A stretch of 33,634 bases of DNA from Planifilum fimeticola (GTDB lineage: Bacteria > Bacillota > Bacilli > Thermoactinomycetales > DSM-44946): positions 113,407 to 147,040 of the forward strand of contig NZ_PVNE01000006.1 in NCBI RefSeq assembly GCF_003001905.1. The letters run 5' to 3'. Position numbers and translations under genes: made by a program. Positions 17,445 to 25,359 of the stretch are shown here, one piece after another. Each line of letters starts with the position of its first letter. The stretch's first letter is position 1. Below the pieces are notes generated by a model. It was not told the origin of the DNA and made no database searches. It worked only from the letters and a program-made list of their open reading frames with translations.

Positions 17445-18376
17445 TTACCGTCGTCAGTCTCAATCCGGCCATCGACAAAACCTACCGGGTGCCCTCCCTT
17501 CAACCGGGACGCATCCACCGGGTGACAAAGGTGGAGGCCTCTCCCGGAGGCAAGGGGATCAACGTGGCCAAGGTGTTGAAACGACTCGGCATCGACGTCC
17601 GGGTGACGGGTTTCGTCGGGGGAGGGACGGGTGAAGCCCTCCTCCGGGGGCTTGAACGGATGGTCATTCCCCATCGCCTGGTGCGCATTCCGGGAGAAAC
17701 CCGCACCTGCCTCAACATCCTGGACGAAGCCGGGCGGACGCAGACGGAATTTTTGGAGCCGGGGCCCGCGGTGCCGAAGGATCAGTGGGAGGCGTTGAAG
17801 GAGACGGTGGCGGAGCTGGCCGAAGGGAGTCGGGTGGTCGTTTTTTCGGGCAGCCTCCCCCCCGGTTTGCCGACGGAGGCCTACCGGGAATTGGTCTTCA
17901 TCGTCCAATCCAGGGGGGCCAAAGCCGTCGTCGATGCCGGAGGTGCCCCCCTGGACCGGGCTTTGGAGGCTTGCCCCTTCGCGGTGAAACCCAACGGGGC
18001 GGAGATGGCCTCCCTGTTTGGAAAGGAAGAGATGAGCGAGTCGGAGCGGCTTAAAGCCCTCCGCGATTGGAACCGAAGGGGCATCCCCTTCGCCTGCGTC
18101 ACTCTGGGGGAGGGGGGTGCTCTCGCCTCTGCGGGGGGACGCGTTTATCGGGTGACTCCCCCGGCAATCGAGGCGGTGAACCCCGTCGGCTCCGGTGATG
18201 CTTTCGCCGCGGGATTGGCGGCCGGCCTCGATCGGGGCGATGGGCTCGAATCGACCCTGGCTCTGGCCACCGCGGCCGCTGCGTCCAATGCCCTGCATCT
18301 CCAGGCGGGACAGGTGGACGAAAACCAGGTGGCTTCCCTGCAGGAACAAGTGAAAGTGACGGTCTTGTCCCCTTGA
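17441..18376 (+). CDS. PfkB-family hexose-phosphate kinase (LacC/FruK-type)
   Basis: 311 residues from GTG 17441, overlapping the aldolase stop by 4 bp (GTGA), so translation is coupled. The opening VVSLNPAIDKTYRV and the PGGKGINVAKVLKRLG motif (35-50) mark the 1-phosphofructokinase/tagatose-6-phosphate kinase class. VVFSGSLPPGLP lies in the middle, and the C-terminal NPVGSGDAFAAG (Asp253 as catalytic base) forms the anion hole. It would phosphorylate tagatose-6-phosphate or fructose-1-phosphate to the bisphosphate used by the preceding aldolase. With the isomerase upstream, the tagatose-6-phosphate reaction is favoured. It closes the operon. Confidence 0.9.
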   Translation: MITVVSLNPAIDKTYRVPSLQPGRIHRVTKVEASPGGKGINVAKVLKRLGIDVRVTGFVGGGTGEALLRGLERMVIPHRLVRIPGETRTCLNILDEAGRTQTEFLEPGPAVPKDQWEALKETVAELAEGSRVVVFSGSLPPGLPTEAYRELVFIVQSRGAKAVVDAGGAPLDRALEACPFAVKPNGAEMASLFGKEEMSESERLKALRDWNRRGIPFACVTLGEGGALASAGGRVYRVTPPAIEAVNPVGSGDAFAAGLAAGLDRGDGLESTLALATAAAASNALHLQAGQVDENQVASLQEQVKVTVLSP

Positions 18377-18391
18377 GGGGCTATTTTTTTT
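18368..18391 (+). terminator. Probable weak terminator after the PfkB gene
   Basis: CCCC-TTGA-GGGG (18369-18380), with the TGA stop codon inside the loop, is followed by a run of nine T residues. The stem is only 4-5 bp long, so efficiency is doubtful. Confidence 0.5.
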
Positions 18392-18507
18392 TCGATGTTT
18401 TCTTCCTTGCAAACACATCTCTCTCCGGTGTCGTACAGGAAGAATGCCGAACTCTGTTCCGCCGCTGTGGATGATTCCCTTTCCCTGCGCGAATACTATA
18501 TTTGTGA

Positions 18508-18518
18508 TACAATATAAT
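18508..18518 (+). promoter_or_regulatory. Probable -10 region for the DUF1538-PII operon
   Basis: Overlapping TACAAT (18508-18513) and TATAAT (18513-18518) occur in an AT-rich island about 118 bp before the first gene. No convincing -35 was found, so an activator or a different sigma factor is possible. Confidence 0.4.
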
Positions 18519-18635
18519 AGGTATTTTTTCGGGCAAAGCTCCCCTGAGACCTACCCCCTTTTCCCCTTGAGCAGCAGGTTGTTTGTTCCCCTTTCTCAGT
18601 CGCTGCGGTGGAATATAACAGGAAAGGAGAACGCC

Positions 18636-19328
18636 ATGGAACAGGTCAAGGAAAAGATTGTGGAGGTGCTGTCTGCGGTCCTGCCCATCACCCTGGTTGT
18701 GATTTTGTTGCAGTTCACGATCATCTGGCTTCCCATGGATGTGTTTGTCCAGTTTTTGATCGGCACGGTGATGGTTACCACCGGTCTCATCCTCTTCTTG
18801 ATCGGTGTGGAGGTGGGGCTCCTGCCGGTGGGGGAGATGATCGGTTCGACCCTGCCGAAGACCAAGAAGCTGTGGCTGTTGGTGCTCTTCGGTTTCATCT
18901 TCGGTTTCGTGGTCACCGTCGCCGAGCCGGATGTCCGGGTGCTGGCCCTTCAGGTGGATCAGGTGTCGGGTGGAGCGGTCCCGAAAAACATTTTGATCTA
19001 TTCCGTTGCCATCGGCGTGGGGCTGTTCGTAGCGCTGGCGATGCTGCGGATCATCTTCAATATTTCCATCACGCTGCTCTTGTTCCTCAGTTATCTCCTG
19101 GTCTTCCTGCTGGCCCTGTTTACCCCGGGCCATTTTGCGCCCATTTCCTTCGATTCCGGCGGGGTGACCACCGGACCGATCACCGTTCCCTTTATCGTCG
19201 CCCTCGGCGTCGGGGTCGCTTCCGTGTTGCGGGGGAAAAGCTCCTCCGGTGACGGCTTCGGCCTGGTGGCCCTCGCTTCCATCGGTCCGATCCTGGCGGT
19301 GATGCTGATGGGGGTGTTGTACGGATGA
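18636..19328 (+). CDS. DUF1538 integral membrane protein, first copy
   Basis: 230 residues from ATG 18636, which follows AGGAAAGGAGA. Roughly six to seven membrane segments are seen. The hallmark is FDSGGVTTGPITVPFIVALGVG (about residues 170-191), plus an earlier VTVAEPDVRVLALQVDQVSGG. Both motifs recur in the next gene. DUF1538 proteins often carry two such domains in one chain of about 500 residues; here the halves are separate genes overlapping by 4 bp (ATGA). The re-entrant-looking GG-TTGP motif suggests a transporter or channel half, but no substrate is established. The PII-like gene that follows suggests control by a nucleotide-sensing partner. Confidence 0.88.
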   Translation: MEQVKEKIVEVLSAVLPITLVVILLQFTIIWLPMDVFVQFLIGTVMVTTGLILFLIGVEVGLLPVGEMIGSTLPKTKKLWLLVLFGFIFGFVVTVAEPDVRVLALQVDQVSGGAVPKNILIYSVAIGVGLFVALAMLRIIFNISITLLLFLSYLLVFLLALFTPGHFAPISFDSGGVTTGPITVPFIVALGVGVASVLRGKSSSGDGFGLVALASIGPILAVMLMGVLYG

Positions 19329-20074
19329 ACATTCACGTGTGGGAAGGGTTCGGTGAAGTCCTTTGGGAAGTCGCCATGGCGCTCTTTCCGATGTTGATTT
19401 TCTTCCTGTTTTTCCATTTCTTCTTTTTGAAACTCCCCAAGAAGAAACTGAAGGACATCTTTGTCGGGATGGTCTTGACCTTCCTGGGACTGGCCCTGTT
19501 TCTGCAAGGTGTTCATGTCGGGTTCATGCCCGCCGGGGAGGCGATGGGGCAGATTCTGGTGGAAAATACGGCTCGCTGGATCGTGATCCCCATCGGATTC
19601 ATCCTCGGCTTTTTGGCCATTTTCGCCGAACCGGCCGTGCGGGTCCTGAACCAAGAAGTGGAGAAGGTCTCGGGGGGGTACATTCCGGCCAAGGTGTTGC
19701 TGTACACCCTGTCGATCGGTGTGGCGATTTCCGTGGCGCTCGCCATGTTGCGCATCCTGTGGGATATCTCCCTGTGGTATCTGGTCATCCCCGGGTATGT
19801 GATCGCCTTTCTCATCGCGTTTCGCTCCAAGAAGGATTTTGTCTCCATCGCCTTTGATGCCGGCGGGGCGGCCACCGGTCCGATGACCGTCACCTTCATC
19901 CTGTCCATCGCCATCGGGTTCGCATCGGGGATGGAGGGACGGGATCCGCTGATGGACGGTTTCGGGATGATCGCCCTGGTGGCCCTCACACCGATTCTCA
20001 CCGTGCTCGTTCTGGGGCTCCTGTACGGCAGAAAGGAGAAAGAGAAAGATGAGCAATCGGCTGAGTCCGCATAA
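19325..20074 (+). CDS. DUF1538 integral membrane protein, second copy
   Basis: 249 residues; the ATG overlaps the stop of the first copy by 4 bp. Like that copy it has several hydrophobic segments, an AIFAEPAVRVLNQEVEKVSGG block and the signature FDAGGAATGPMTVTFILSIAIG. It also has an extra N-terminal segment rich in phenylalanine (LIFFLFFHFFFLKLPKKK). The two halves are clearly homologous and probably assemble as a pseudo-symmetric complex (inference). The charged C-terminal tail (RKEKEKDEQSAESA) overlaps the next reading frame by 26 bp. The start lacks a strong separate ribosome-binding site, consistent with translational coupling. Function unknown. Confidence 0.88.
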   Translation: MNIHVWEGFGEVLWEVAMALFPMLIFFLFFHFFFLKLPKKKLKDIFVGMVLTFLGLALFLQGVHVGFMPAGEAMGQILVENTARWIVIPIGFILGFLAIFAEPAVRVLNQEVEKVSGGYIPAKVLLYTLSIGVAISVALAMLRILWDISLWYLVIPGYVIAFLIAFRSKKDFVSIAFDAGGAATGPMTVTFILSIAIGFASGMEGRDPLMDGFGMIALVALTPILTVLVLGLLYGRKEKEKDEQSAESA

Positions 20075-20783
20075 GCTGATCGTCACCATTTTGAAAAAGG
20101 GAATGGCCCGGTCCGCGGTTCAGGCGGCCAAGAAGGCCGGCGCGAGAGGGGCCACGGTGATGCTCGGACGGGGGACCGGGATCCATGAACGGAGGTTTTT
20201 GGGAATCCAATGGAATCCGGAGAAGGAAGTGATTCTCATCCTGGTTCCCGACGAGCAGGTGGAGACCATTTTGGACGCGCTTGTTGCGGCGGGCAAATTG
20301 GACAAACCGGGAACCGGGATCGGTTTTGTATTGGATACGAAAAGAATCGGGGGGATTTGCAGTCCGTCGAGATCCGTCGCCCCCTCTGAGCATGCGACCC
20401 GGGAGGTGAAGGAAATGGAAAACGCTCCGATCCGGTACGATCTGATCGTCACCATCGTCAACAAAGGAAAAGAGGATGTCGTGGTGGACGCCAGCAAAAA
20501 GGCGGGAGCCGAAGGGGGCACGATCATCTCCGGCAGGGGAACCGGCATCCACGAACACGCCAAGCTGTTCAACATCCCGATCGAACCGGAAAAGAACATC
20601 GTGCTGACCTTGATCGACCGGGAGAAGACCGAGGCCGTCCTGGAAAAGATCATGGAAGAGGCGGAACTGAACAAGCCCGGCCGGGGCATCGCCTTTGTGA
20701 TGGAAGTGGAGCGAACCGTGGGCATCAACCACGCGCTGAACCGGATGGTCAACCAGCAGATGAAGGCTCAAAACAACTCGTGA
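20049..20783 (+). CDS. Tandem PII-like nitrogen-regulatory-type protein
   Basis: 244 residues from ATG 20049 with AAAGGAGAAAGAG upstream, inside the end of the DUF1538 gene. Two PII-like domains are in line. The first (about 8-110) opens KLIVTILKKGMARSAVQAAKKAGARGATVMLGRGTGIHE. The second (about 129-235) opens YDLIVTIVNKGKEDVVVDASKKAGAEGGTIISGRGTGIHE. Each ends with a GxGIxFVxxxxRxxGI strand. Ordinary GlnB/GlnK proteins have one such domain of about 112 residues and form trimers. The canonical T-loop tyrosine region is not evident. PII proteins usually regulate a neighbouring transporter through ATP/ADP or cAMP sensing, so a role on the DUF1538 pair is a reasonable inference. Confidence 0.87.
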   Translation: MSNRLSPHKLIVTILKKGMARSAVQAAKKAGARGATVMLGRGTGIHERRFLGIQWNPEKEVILILVPDEQVETILDALVAAGKLDKPGTGIGFVLDTKRIGGICSPSRSVAPSEHATREVKEMENAPIRYDLIVTIVNKGKEDVVVDASKKAGAEGGTIISGRGTGIHEHAKLFNIPIEPEKNIVLTLIDREKTEAVLEKIMEEAELNKPGRGIAFVMEVERTVGINHALNRMVNQQMKAQNNS

Positions 20784-20811
20784 GCGGGGCCGATCGCCCC
20801 TGCGGTTTTTT
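20783..20811 (+). terminator. Terminator after the PII-like gene
   Basis: GCGGGGC and GCCCC(T)GC pair with a one-base bulge around CGATC, followed by GG and six T residues, starting right after the stop codon. Confidence 0.65.
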
Positions 20812-20914
20812 GCCTGCCAAGAGCTGAGGGGCTATAAATTTGGCCAACGGGTCAGCAACAAAGATTTGAAATCCGAATTATTCCGAATGTCGATTACGAC
20901 TCCTGCATGATTCC

Positions 20915-20938
20915 CCCTCCTTTTCGGAGGGTTTTTTT
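20915..20938 (+). terminator. Second, orphan-looking intrinsic terminator
   Basis: CCCTCC-TTTTC-GGAGGG is followed by seven T residues. It lies 130 bp after the PII-like stop with no supported gene between. It may back up the first terminator or end a short untranslated RNA. Confidence 0.75.
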
Positions 20939-21074
20939 CGGTGGACGGCGCAGGATTCAAGCCTTGCTTGCCCGGATGTTTCTTTATTCGGACGGGCATC
21001 CCCGCGGCGGGAACCGGGTGAGATCTCCGGAGCATGGGACCTGAAGGTTCGGTTAATTGGTAAACGGGGGATAT
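20939..21074. other. Intergenic sequence upstream of the dehydratase gene
   Basis: No gene or clear structure is seen. Together with the terminators this leaves about 375 bp without a coding region between the PII-like gene and the dehydratase. Confidence 0.4.
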
Positions 21075-21104
21075 TTCCCAAAACGGAAATTCCGGATGTA
21101 AAAT
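21075..21104 (+). promoter_or_regulatory. Possible promoter of the dehydratase gene
   Basis: TTCCCA, 18-bp spacer and TAAAAT. If used, transcription would start near 21111, after the in-frame ATG at 21103, supporting the TTG start at 21160. Confidence 0.4.
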
Positions 21105-21159
21105 GAAGATGTGGCCCGCGACGTTACAGGAGCGGCTCAAACCAGTGAAAGGAGCGAGG

Positions 21160-22134
21160 TTGTTGTTCCAAATCCCCGAACTCAAAGACATCCTGAAAGC
21201 GCAGAGGAACATCTCTCCCTGGGTCCGGGAAACCCCCCTGGAACATCACCGGGGGCTCAGCGCCCTGCTGGGGGCCGAGGTCTATCTGAAAATGGAAATG
21301 ATGCGGGAAACGCGGGCCTTCAAGATCCGCGGGGCTTGCCACTTCATCGCGGAACTGGGGCAGGAGAAGCGCCAGAGGGGGGTGATCGCCGCGTCGGGGG
21401 GAAGCCATGCGCTGGGGGTCGCCTATGCCGCTTCCGTGATGAAGGTTCCGGCCACCATCGTGGTGACGTTGCGCGCTCCGAAACATATCGCCGAAAGTTG
21501 CCGCCTGTACGGAGCGGAGGTGATCGTGGCCGGGGAGGTGTATGACGATGCCTGCAGGATCGCGATGGAGATCGCCGAGGAACGCGGTTTGACCTTTATT
21601 CACTCCTATGACCATCCGGCGATTGTGGCCGGCCAGGGAACCGTCGGACTGGAGATCTTCCATCAGCTTCCCGACCCCGATGTCATCATCTGTCCGGTGG
21701 GTGGGGGCGGATTGATCAACGGGGTGATGATCACGGCCGGGGCGTTCCGTCCGGAAACGGAGGTGTGGGGAGTGGAGCCCGAGGGCGCACCCACGATGAC
21801 GGAGAGCCTCCGGGCGGAAAAGCTCGTTCATCTCGACAACCCGCGCAGTGTCGCCGATAAATTGGTCACGAAGGAAGTGGGAAGATTAAACTTCGAGATC
21901 GCCCGGAGATTAAGCCCCCGGATGGTTACCGTCTCGGAGGAGCAAATCCGCCATGCCATGTATCTTCTGCTGTCTCAGGCCAATTTGTGGGCGGAAGGGG
22001 CGGCCGCTTCCGCACTGGCCGCCGCCTGGAAGGAGAGGGAGAGTCTCCGGGGGAAAAAAGCGGTTCTGGTCTTGACCGGCGGAAATGTGGATGCCGCCGT
22101 CATCCGTCAGGTGTTGGCCGAATATCATGCATAG
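21160..22134 (+). CDS. PLP-dependent threonine/serine dehydratase-like enzyme (fold type II)
   Basis: 324 residues from TTG 21160, which has AAAGGAG 5 nt upstream; the frame is open back to ATG 21103, where no ribosome-binding site is seen. The PLP lysine lies in AFKIRGA, the phosphate loop is VGGGGLINGV, and the C-terminal cofactor-contacting segment is LTGGNVD. The usual SAGNHAQG substrate loop reads ASGGSHALG, so Asn is replaced by Ser. There is no C-terminal ACT-like domain, so it resembles the catabolic threonine dehydratase or serine racemase subgroup rather than feedback-regulated biosynthetic IlvA. The likely reaction is deamination of a hydroxy-amino acid to a 2-oxoacid. It stands alone, so the physiological substrate is uncertain. 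Confidence 0.82.
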   Translation: MLFQIPELKDILKAQRNISPWVRETPLEHHRGLSALLGAEVYLKMEMMRETRAFKIRGACHFIAELGQEKRQRGVIAASGGSHALGVAYAASVMKVPATIVVTLRAPKHIAESCRLYGAEVIVAGEVYDDACRIAMEIAEERGLTFIHSYDHPAIVAGQGTVGLEIFHQLPDPDVIICPVGGGGLINGVMITAGAFRPETEVWGVEPEGAPTMTESLRAEKLVHLDNPRSVADKLVTKEVGRLNFEIARRLSPRMVTVSEEQIRHAMYLLLSQANLWAEGAAASALAAAWKERESLRGKKAVLVLTGGNVDAAVIRQVLAEYHA

Positions 22135-22247
22135 AAGTGTGCCGCTCCGGACGCTTTGAAAAGGTGAAGATCTTTCCAGGGAATGGCTAAAGTTGGGGGG
22201 TATGCCCCCTCCGGCTTGGGAGGAAGGCTAAACTCGGGTGAGTATCG

Positions 22248-23272
22248 ATGAAGCCGTTTGAGCCGGATTTGATCTTTTTCGAGCCGGAAGCGTTGAAATA
22301 TCCCCTGGGGGAAGAGTTGTACCGAAGGTATAAGAACAGCGGAATTCCCGTGCGCATGACCACCTCCCACAACCGGGTGACGGGCATTCCCGGCAGGACC
22401 GAGGCGGAGAAATACCGCAACGCCAAACGCACTCTGGTCGTCGGAGTGAGGAAGACGCTGAAATTCGACACCTCCAAACCTTCGGCGGAATACGCCCTGC
22501 CGCTGGCGACCGGGTGCATGGGGCACTGCCACTACTGCTATTTGCAGACCACGATGGGAAATCGTCCCTACATTCGGGTTTATGTCAATCTGGAGGAGAT
22601 CTTTGCGGCGGCCCGAAAATACATCCTGGAGCGTGCGCCGGAGATCACCCGTTTTGAAGCGGCCTGCACCTCCGATCCCGTGGGCGTCGAACACATCACC
22701 GGCTCCCTGAAGCGGGCGATCGAGTTCATGGGCGGCCAGGAGTTGGGACGACTTCGCTTCGTGACCAAGTACAGCCACGTGGAGCCCCTGTTGGATGCCG
22801 ATCATCGCGGGCACACCCATTTCCGTTTCAGCATCAACGCCGATCACGTGGTGAAATTCTTTGAACCGGGCACCTCTCCGCTTCGGGACCGTCTGGAGGC
22901 GGCGGGGAAGGTGGCCCGGGCCGGTTACCCGCTGGGGTTCATCATCGCTCCCCTGATGATCTTCGACGGGTGGAAAGAGGGATATGGACGCATGCTGGAA
23001 GAGCTGCGGGACCGGCTTCCCCGGAAGCGACGAAGGAGCTGACCTTCGAGCTGATCACCCACCGCTTTACGAAGGCGGCCAAGCGGGTCATCCTGAAGCG
23101 CTATCCCAAAACCCGGTTGGAGATGGACGAGGAAAAGCGGAAAAAGAAATGGGGAAAGTACGGGAGGGTGAAATACGTATACCGGGACGAGGAGATGGAG
23201 GCCCTGAAAGCCCATATCGAGGAATGGATCGTCCGTCTGTTTCCCTCGGCGAAAATCCTGTATTTCACCTGA
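22248..23272 (+). pseudogene. splB: Spore photoproduct lyase, interrupted by a one-base frameshift
   Basis: The first frame (22248-23042) encodes the radical-SAM core: ATGCMGHCHYCYLQ with the CxxxCxxC iron-sulfur ligands (Cys90, Cys94, Cys97), and FEAACTSDPVG, whose cysteine matches the hydrogen-donor Cys141 of B. subtilis SplB. It ends in an aberrant RKRRRS tail. The missing C-terminus continues in the next frame from about 23022: EATKELTFELITHRFTKAAKRVI, then KYPKT-like and KWGKYGRVKYVY motifs, ending FPSAKILYFT as in intact SplB. Adding one C to the CCCC run at 23019-23022 restores a 341-residue protein, the normal length. SplB repairs spore thymine dimers during germination. No splA is seen upstream. 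This could be a true mutation or a base-calling error. Confidence 0.9.
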
Positions 23273-23331
23273 AAAACAAAAGGACCGGTTTTCGGGCTTC
23301 TTCGATGTGATTTTTTAATCTCCGGGAAAAC

Positions 23332-23369
23332 AAAAAACGTTTCTCGACCTCGAGGCGAGAAACGTTTTT
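23332..23369. terminator. Bidirectional terminator between splB and tRNA-Ala
   Basis: AAACGTTTCTCG (23335-23346) and CGAGAAACGTTT (23356-23367) form a perfect 12-bp stem. T-runs occur on both sides in the sense of each strand (AAAAAA at 23332-23337 for the minus strand, TTTTT at 23365-23369 for the plus strand). Confidence 0.9.
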
Positions 23370-23373
23370 CTTT

Positions 23374-23449
23374 TGGTGGAGCTAACGGGACTCGAACCCG
23401 TGACCTCTACACTGCCAGTGTAGCGCTCTCCCAGCTGAGCTATAGCCCC
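23374..23449 (-). tRNA. tRNA-Ala (anticodon GGC)
   Basis: 76 nt on the minus strand: acceptor GGGGCTA/TAGCTCC, D-arm TAGCTCAGCTGGGAGAGC, anticodon stem CTACA/TGTAG with loop CTGGCAG (anticodon at 23414-23416), T-arm ACGGGTTCGAACCCGT, and encoded CCA. It reads GCC and GCU alanine codons. Confidence 0.96.
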
Positions 23450-23512
23450 GCATGAGTATATTGTTCCCGACGGGACCGGCATGATACCTTCTCCAACCGG
23501 CCGACATGAACC

Positions 23513-23541
23513 ATTATAATGGAGCGGGTCCAAAAAGTAAA
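23513..23541 (-). promoter_or_regulatory. Promoter for tRNA-Ala
   Basis: On the minus strand TTTACT (23541-23536), 17-bp spacer and perfect TATAAT (23518-23513). The -10 box is 63 bp upstream of the mature tRNA, leaving a processed leader. Confidence 0.7.
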
Positions 23542-23659
23542 GTGTTTTTTTCTGGTGATGAGTATTTTTCTTTTCCCGGGCGGATCCCTCATGGAAACCG
23601 GCCGCTCGGGCGGGAAAGTCCAGCCAACGCTTCCATGCACGGTGGAAGGGGGGACGTCT

Positions 23660-25330
23660 TCAAAACCGCCCCGAGCGGAAGATGGAGAACATCAGCCACA
23701 GGATCATCAGCAGGGCGATGACGAATCCCATCTGAATCGCGGGGCTGTTCAGCAGGAGGGTGGGATGGTTGCTCAGGGAGAGCCCGATGATCAGCCCGGT
23801 CATGATGATGCTGAAGGCGAGAAGCAGGATGCTGAAGGTGAGCCGATTGCTGATCCGTTCCAGCCTCTTGAGAAACAATTCCAGCCGTGGGATCTCCATC
23901 TGAACGCGAAACTTCCCCCGGCGGAGATCGCGGATGAGCGACTGCAGATCCTGCGGCAGCTCGGACAGCATTTCCCCGTAGTCGGTCACGCTTTTCCACA
24001 GGCGGCCCGCCACCCGGCGGGGATCCAGCCGTTCCCGGATCAGCCGGTTTCCGAAGGGCATGGCGATCTCCATGATGTTCAGTTCCGGATGAAGCCGGGC
24101 GGCGACGCCCTCCATCACCAGGATCGCTTTGCCGGCGAGGGTCAAATTGGCCGGGATGCGGATCCGGTGGCGGGAGGCCACCTGGAACAGGTCCCGGATC
24201 GCGTCGCCGAGCCGGATCCGGGAAAGGGGAACGCCGGTATACTTGTCGCGCAGGCGGTCCGTATCGAGCCACAATTGTTCCATGTCGGCGTCCTCGGGGA
24301 CAATTCCCATCCGGAGGAGCGTCCGGATGACCCCGTCGGTGTCTTGGCGGAGCATGGACAGGATCAGGCTGATGAAGTGATTTTTGGTCTCGGGACCGAG
24401 GCGGCCCACCAGGCCGAAGTCGATGAAGGCGAGGCTCCCGTCCGGGAGGACGAACAGGTTCCCGGGATGGGGATCGGCGTGGAAAAAGCCCTCGATCAGG
24501 ATCTGGTGGAGCATCGCTTTCAGGTACCGTTCGGCCAACGCCTTGCGGTCGTGGCCCGAGGCCGCCAGTCCGGCCTCGTCCGTCATCTTGACGCCGGCGA
24601 TGAATTCCATCGTCAGGACGTTCTGTCGGGTGTATTCCCAGAAGATCTTCGGGACGCGGACGCTTTCGTCCCCCGCGAACTGGGCGCCGATCCTTTCGGC
24701 ATTGTTTCCTTCGCTGGCAAAATCCAATTCTGACAACAGCGCTTCGGCGAACTCCTCCACCACCTGCCGCAGCCGCATGCGGGCGGCCCACTTGAACCGG
24801 TGGTCGGCGATGGAGGCAAGGTCGCGGAGGATCTCCAGGTCGGCTTCGACGATCGTTTCGATGAACGGGCGCCGGACCTTCACCGCCACTTCTTCGCCGG
24901 TGGTCAGCACGGCCCGGTGCACCTGGCCGATCGATGCGGCGGCCAGGGGAGTCTCATCGAACCGGGAGAAGATCTTCTCCAGGGGACCCAGCTCCTTTTC
25001 GATCGTCCGCCGCACGTCGGAGAAGGGAAACGGGGAGATGTGATCCTGCAGGTTTTCCAGCTCGCGGAGGATGTCCTCGGAAAACAGGTCGCTTCGGGTG
25101 CTGGCGATCTGGCCCAGCTTGATGAAGGTGGGCCCCAGATCCTCCAGCACCATCCGGATCCTCTCCCCGTAGGTTTTCGGATCGGGCGGTTCGTTGCCCA
25201 CCAGCCGTTTCGGCAGGGAGAGCATCGAGCGCAGGCCCAACTCTTCCACCACGAAGCCGAAGCCGTGACGGGCGAGGGCGACGGCGATTTCCCGATAGCG
25301 GCTCATGTAGCGAATTCTTCTGCCGATCAT
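23660..25330 (-). CDS. ABC1/UbiB (AarF) family atypical kinase
   Basis: 556 residues from ATG 25330. The family hallmarks are all present: the KxGQ motif in FIKLGQIASTRSD (Lys71-Gln74), the Ala-rich nucleotide loop LAAASIGQVHRA (129-140), the strand lysine VAVKV (Lys151), HADPHPGN (284-291) and the FIDFG metal-binding motif (Asp304). Two membrane segments near the C-terminus (about 493-515 and 525-550) anchor it. UbiB/Coq8 relatives are ATPases that support isoprenoid-quinone handling. Bacillales use menaquinone, so the partner here is uncertain. The gene follows a phasin-like gene by 29 bp on the same strand, and the two are probably co-transcribed. Confidence 0.93.
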   Translation of the reverse strand: MIGRRIRYMSRYREIAVALARHGFGFVVEELGLRSMLSLPKRLVGNEPPDPKTYGERIRMVLEDLGPTFIKLGQIASTRSDLFSEDILRELENLQDHISPFPFSDVRRTIEKELGPLEKIFSRFDETPLAAASIGQVHRAVLTTGEEVAVKVRRPFIETIVEADLEILRDLASIADHRFKWAARMRLRQVVEEFAEALLSELDFASEGNNAERIGAQFAGDESVRVPKIFWEYTRQNVLTMEFIAGVKMTDEAGLAASGHDRKALAERYLKAMLHQILIEGFFHADPHPGNLFVLPDGSLAFIDFGLVGRLGPETKNHFISLILSMLRQDTDGVIRTLLRMGIVPEDADMEQLWLDTDRLRDKYTGVPLSRIRLGDAIRDLFQVASRHRIRIPANLTLAGKAILVMEGVAARLHPELNIMEIAMPFGNRLIRERLDPRRVAGRLWKSVTDYGEMLSELPQDLQSLIRDLRRGKFRVQMEIPRLELFLKRLERISNRLTFSILLLAFSIIMTGLIIGLSLSNHPTLLLNSPAIQMGFVIALLMILWLMFSIFRSGRF

Positions 25331-25359
25331 GCGTCATTCCCCTAGAGGCAAATGGGATG

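Noticed and set aside
23519-24733. Plus-strand open frame opposite the UbiB gene
   Set aside because: The minus-strand kinase has all family motifs, while this frame has none and begins inside the tRNA-Ala promoter region.
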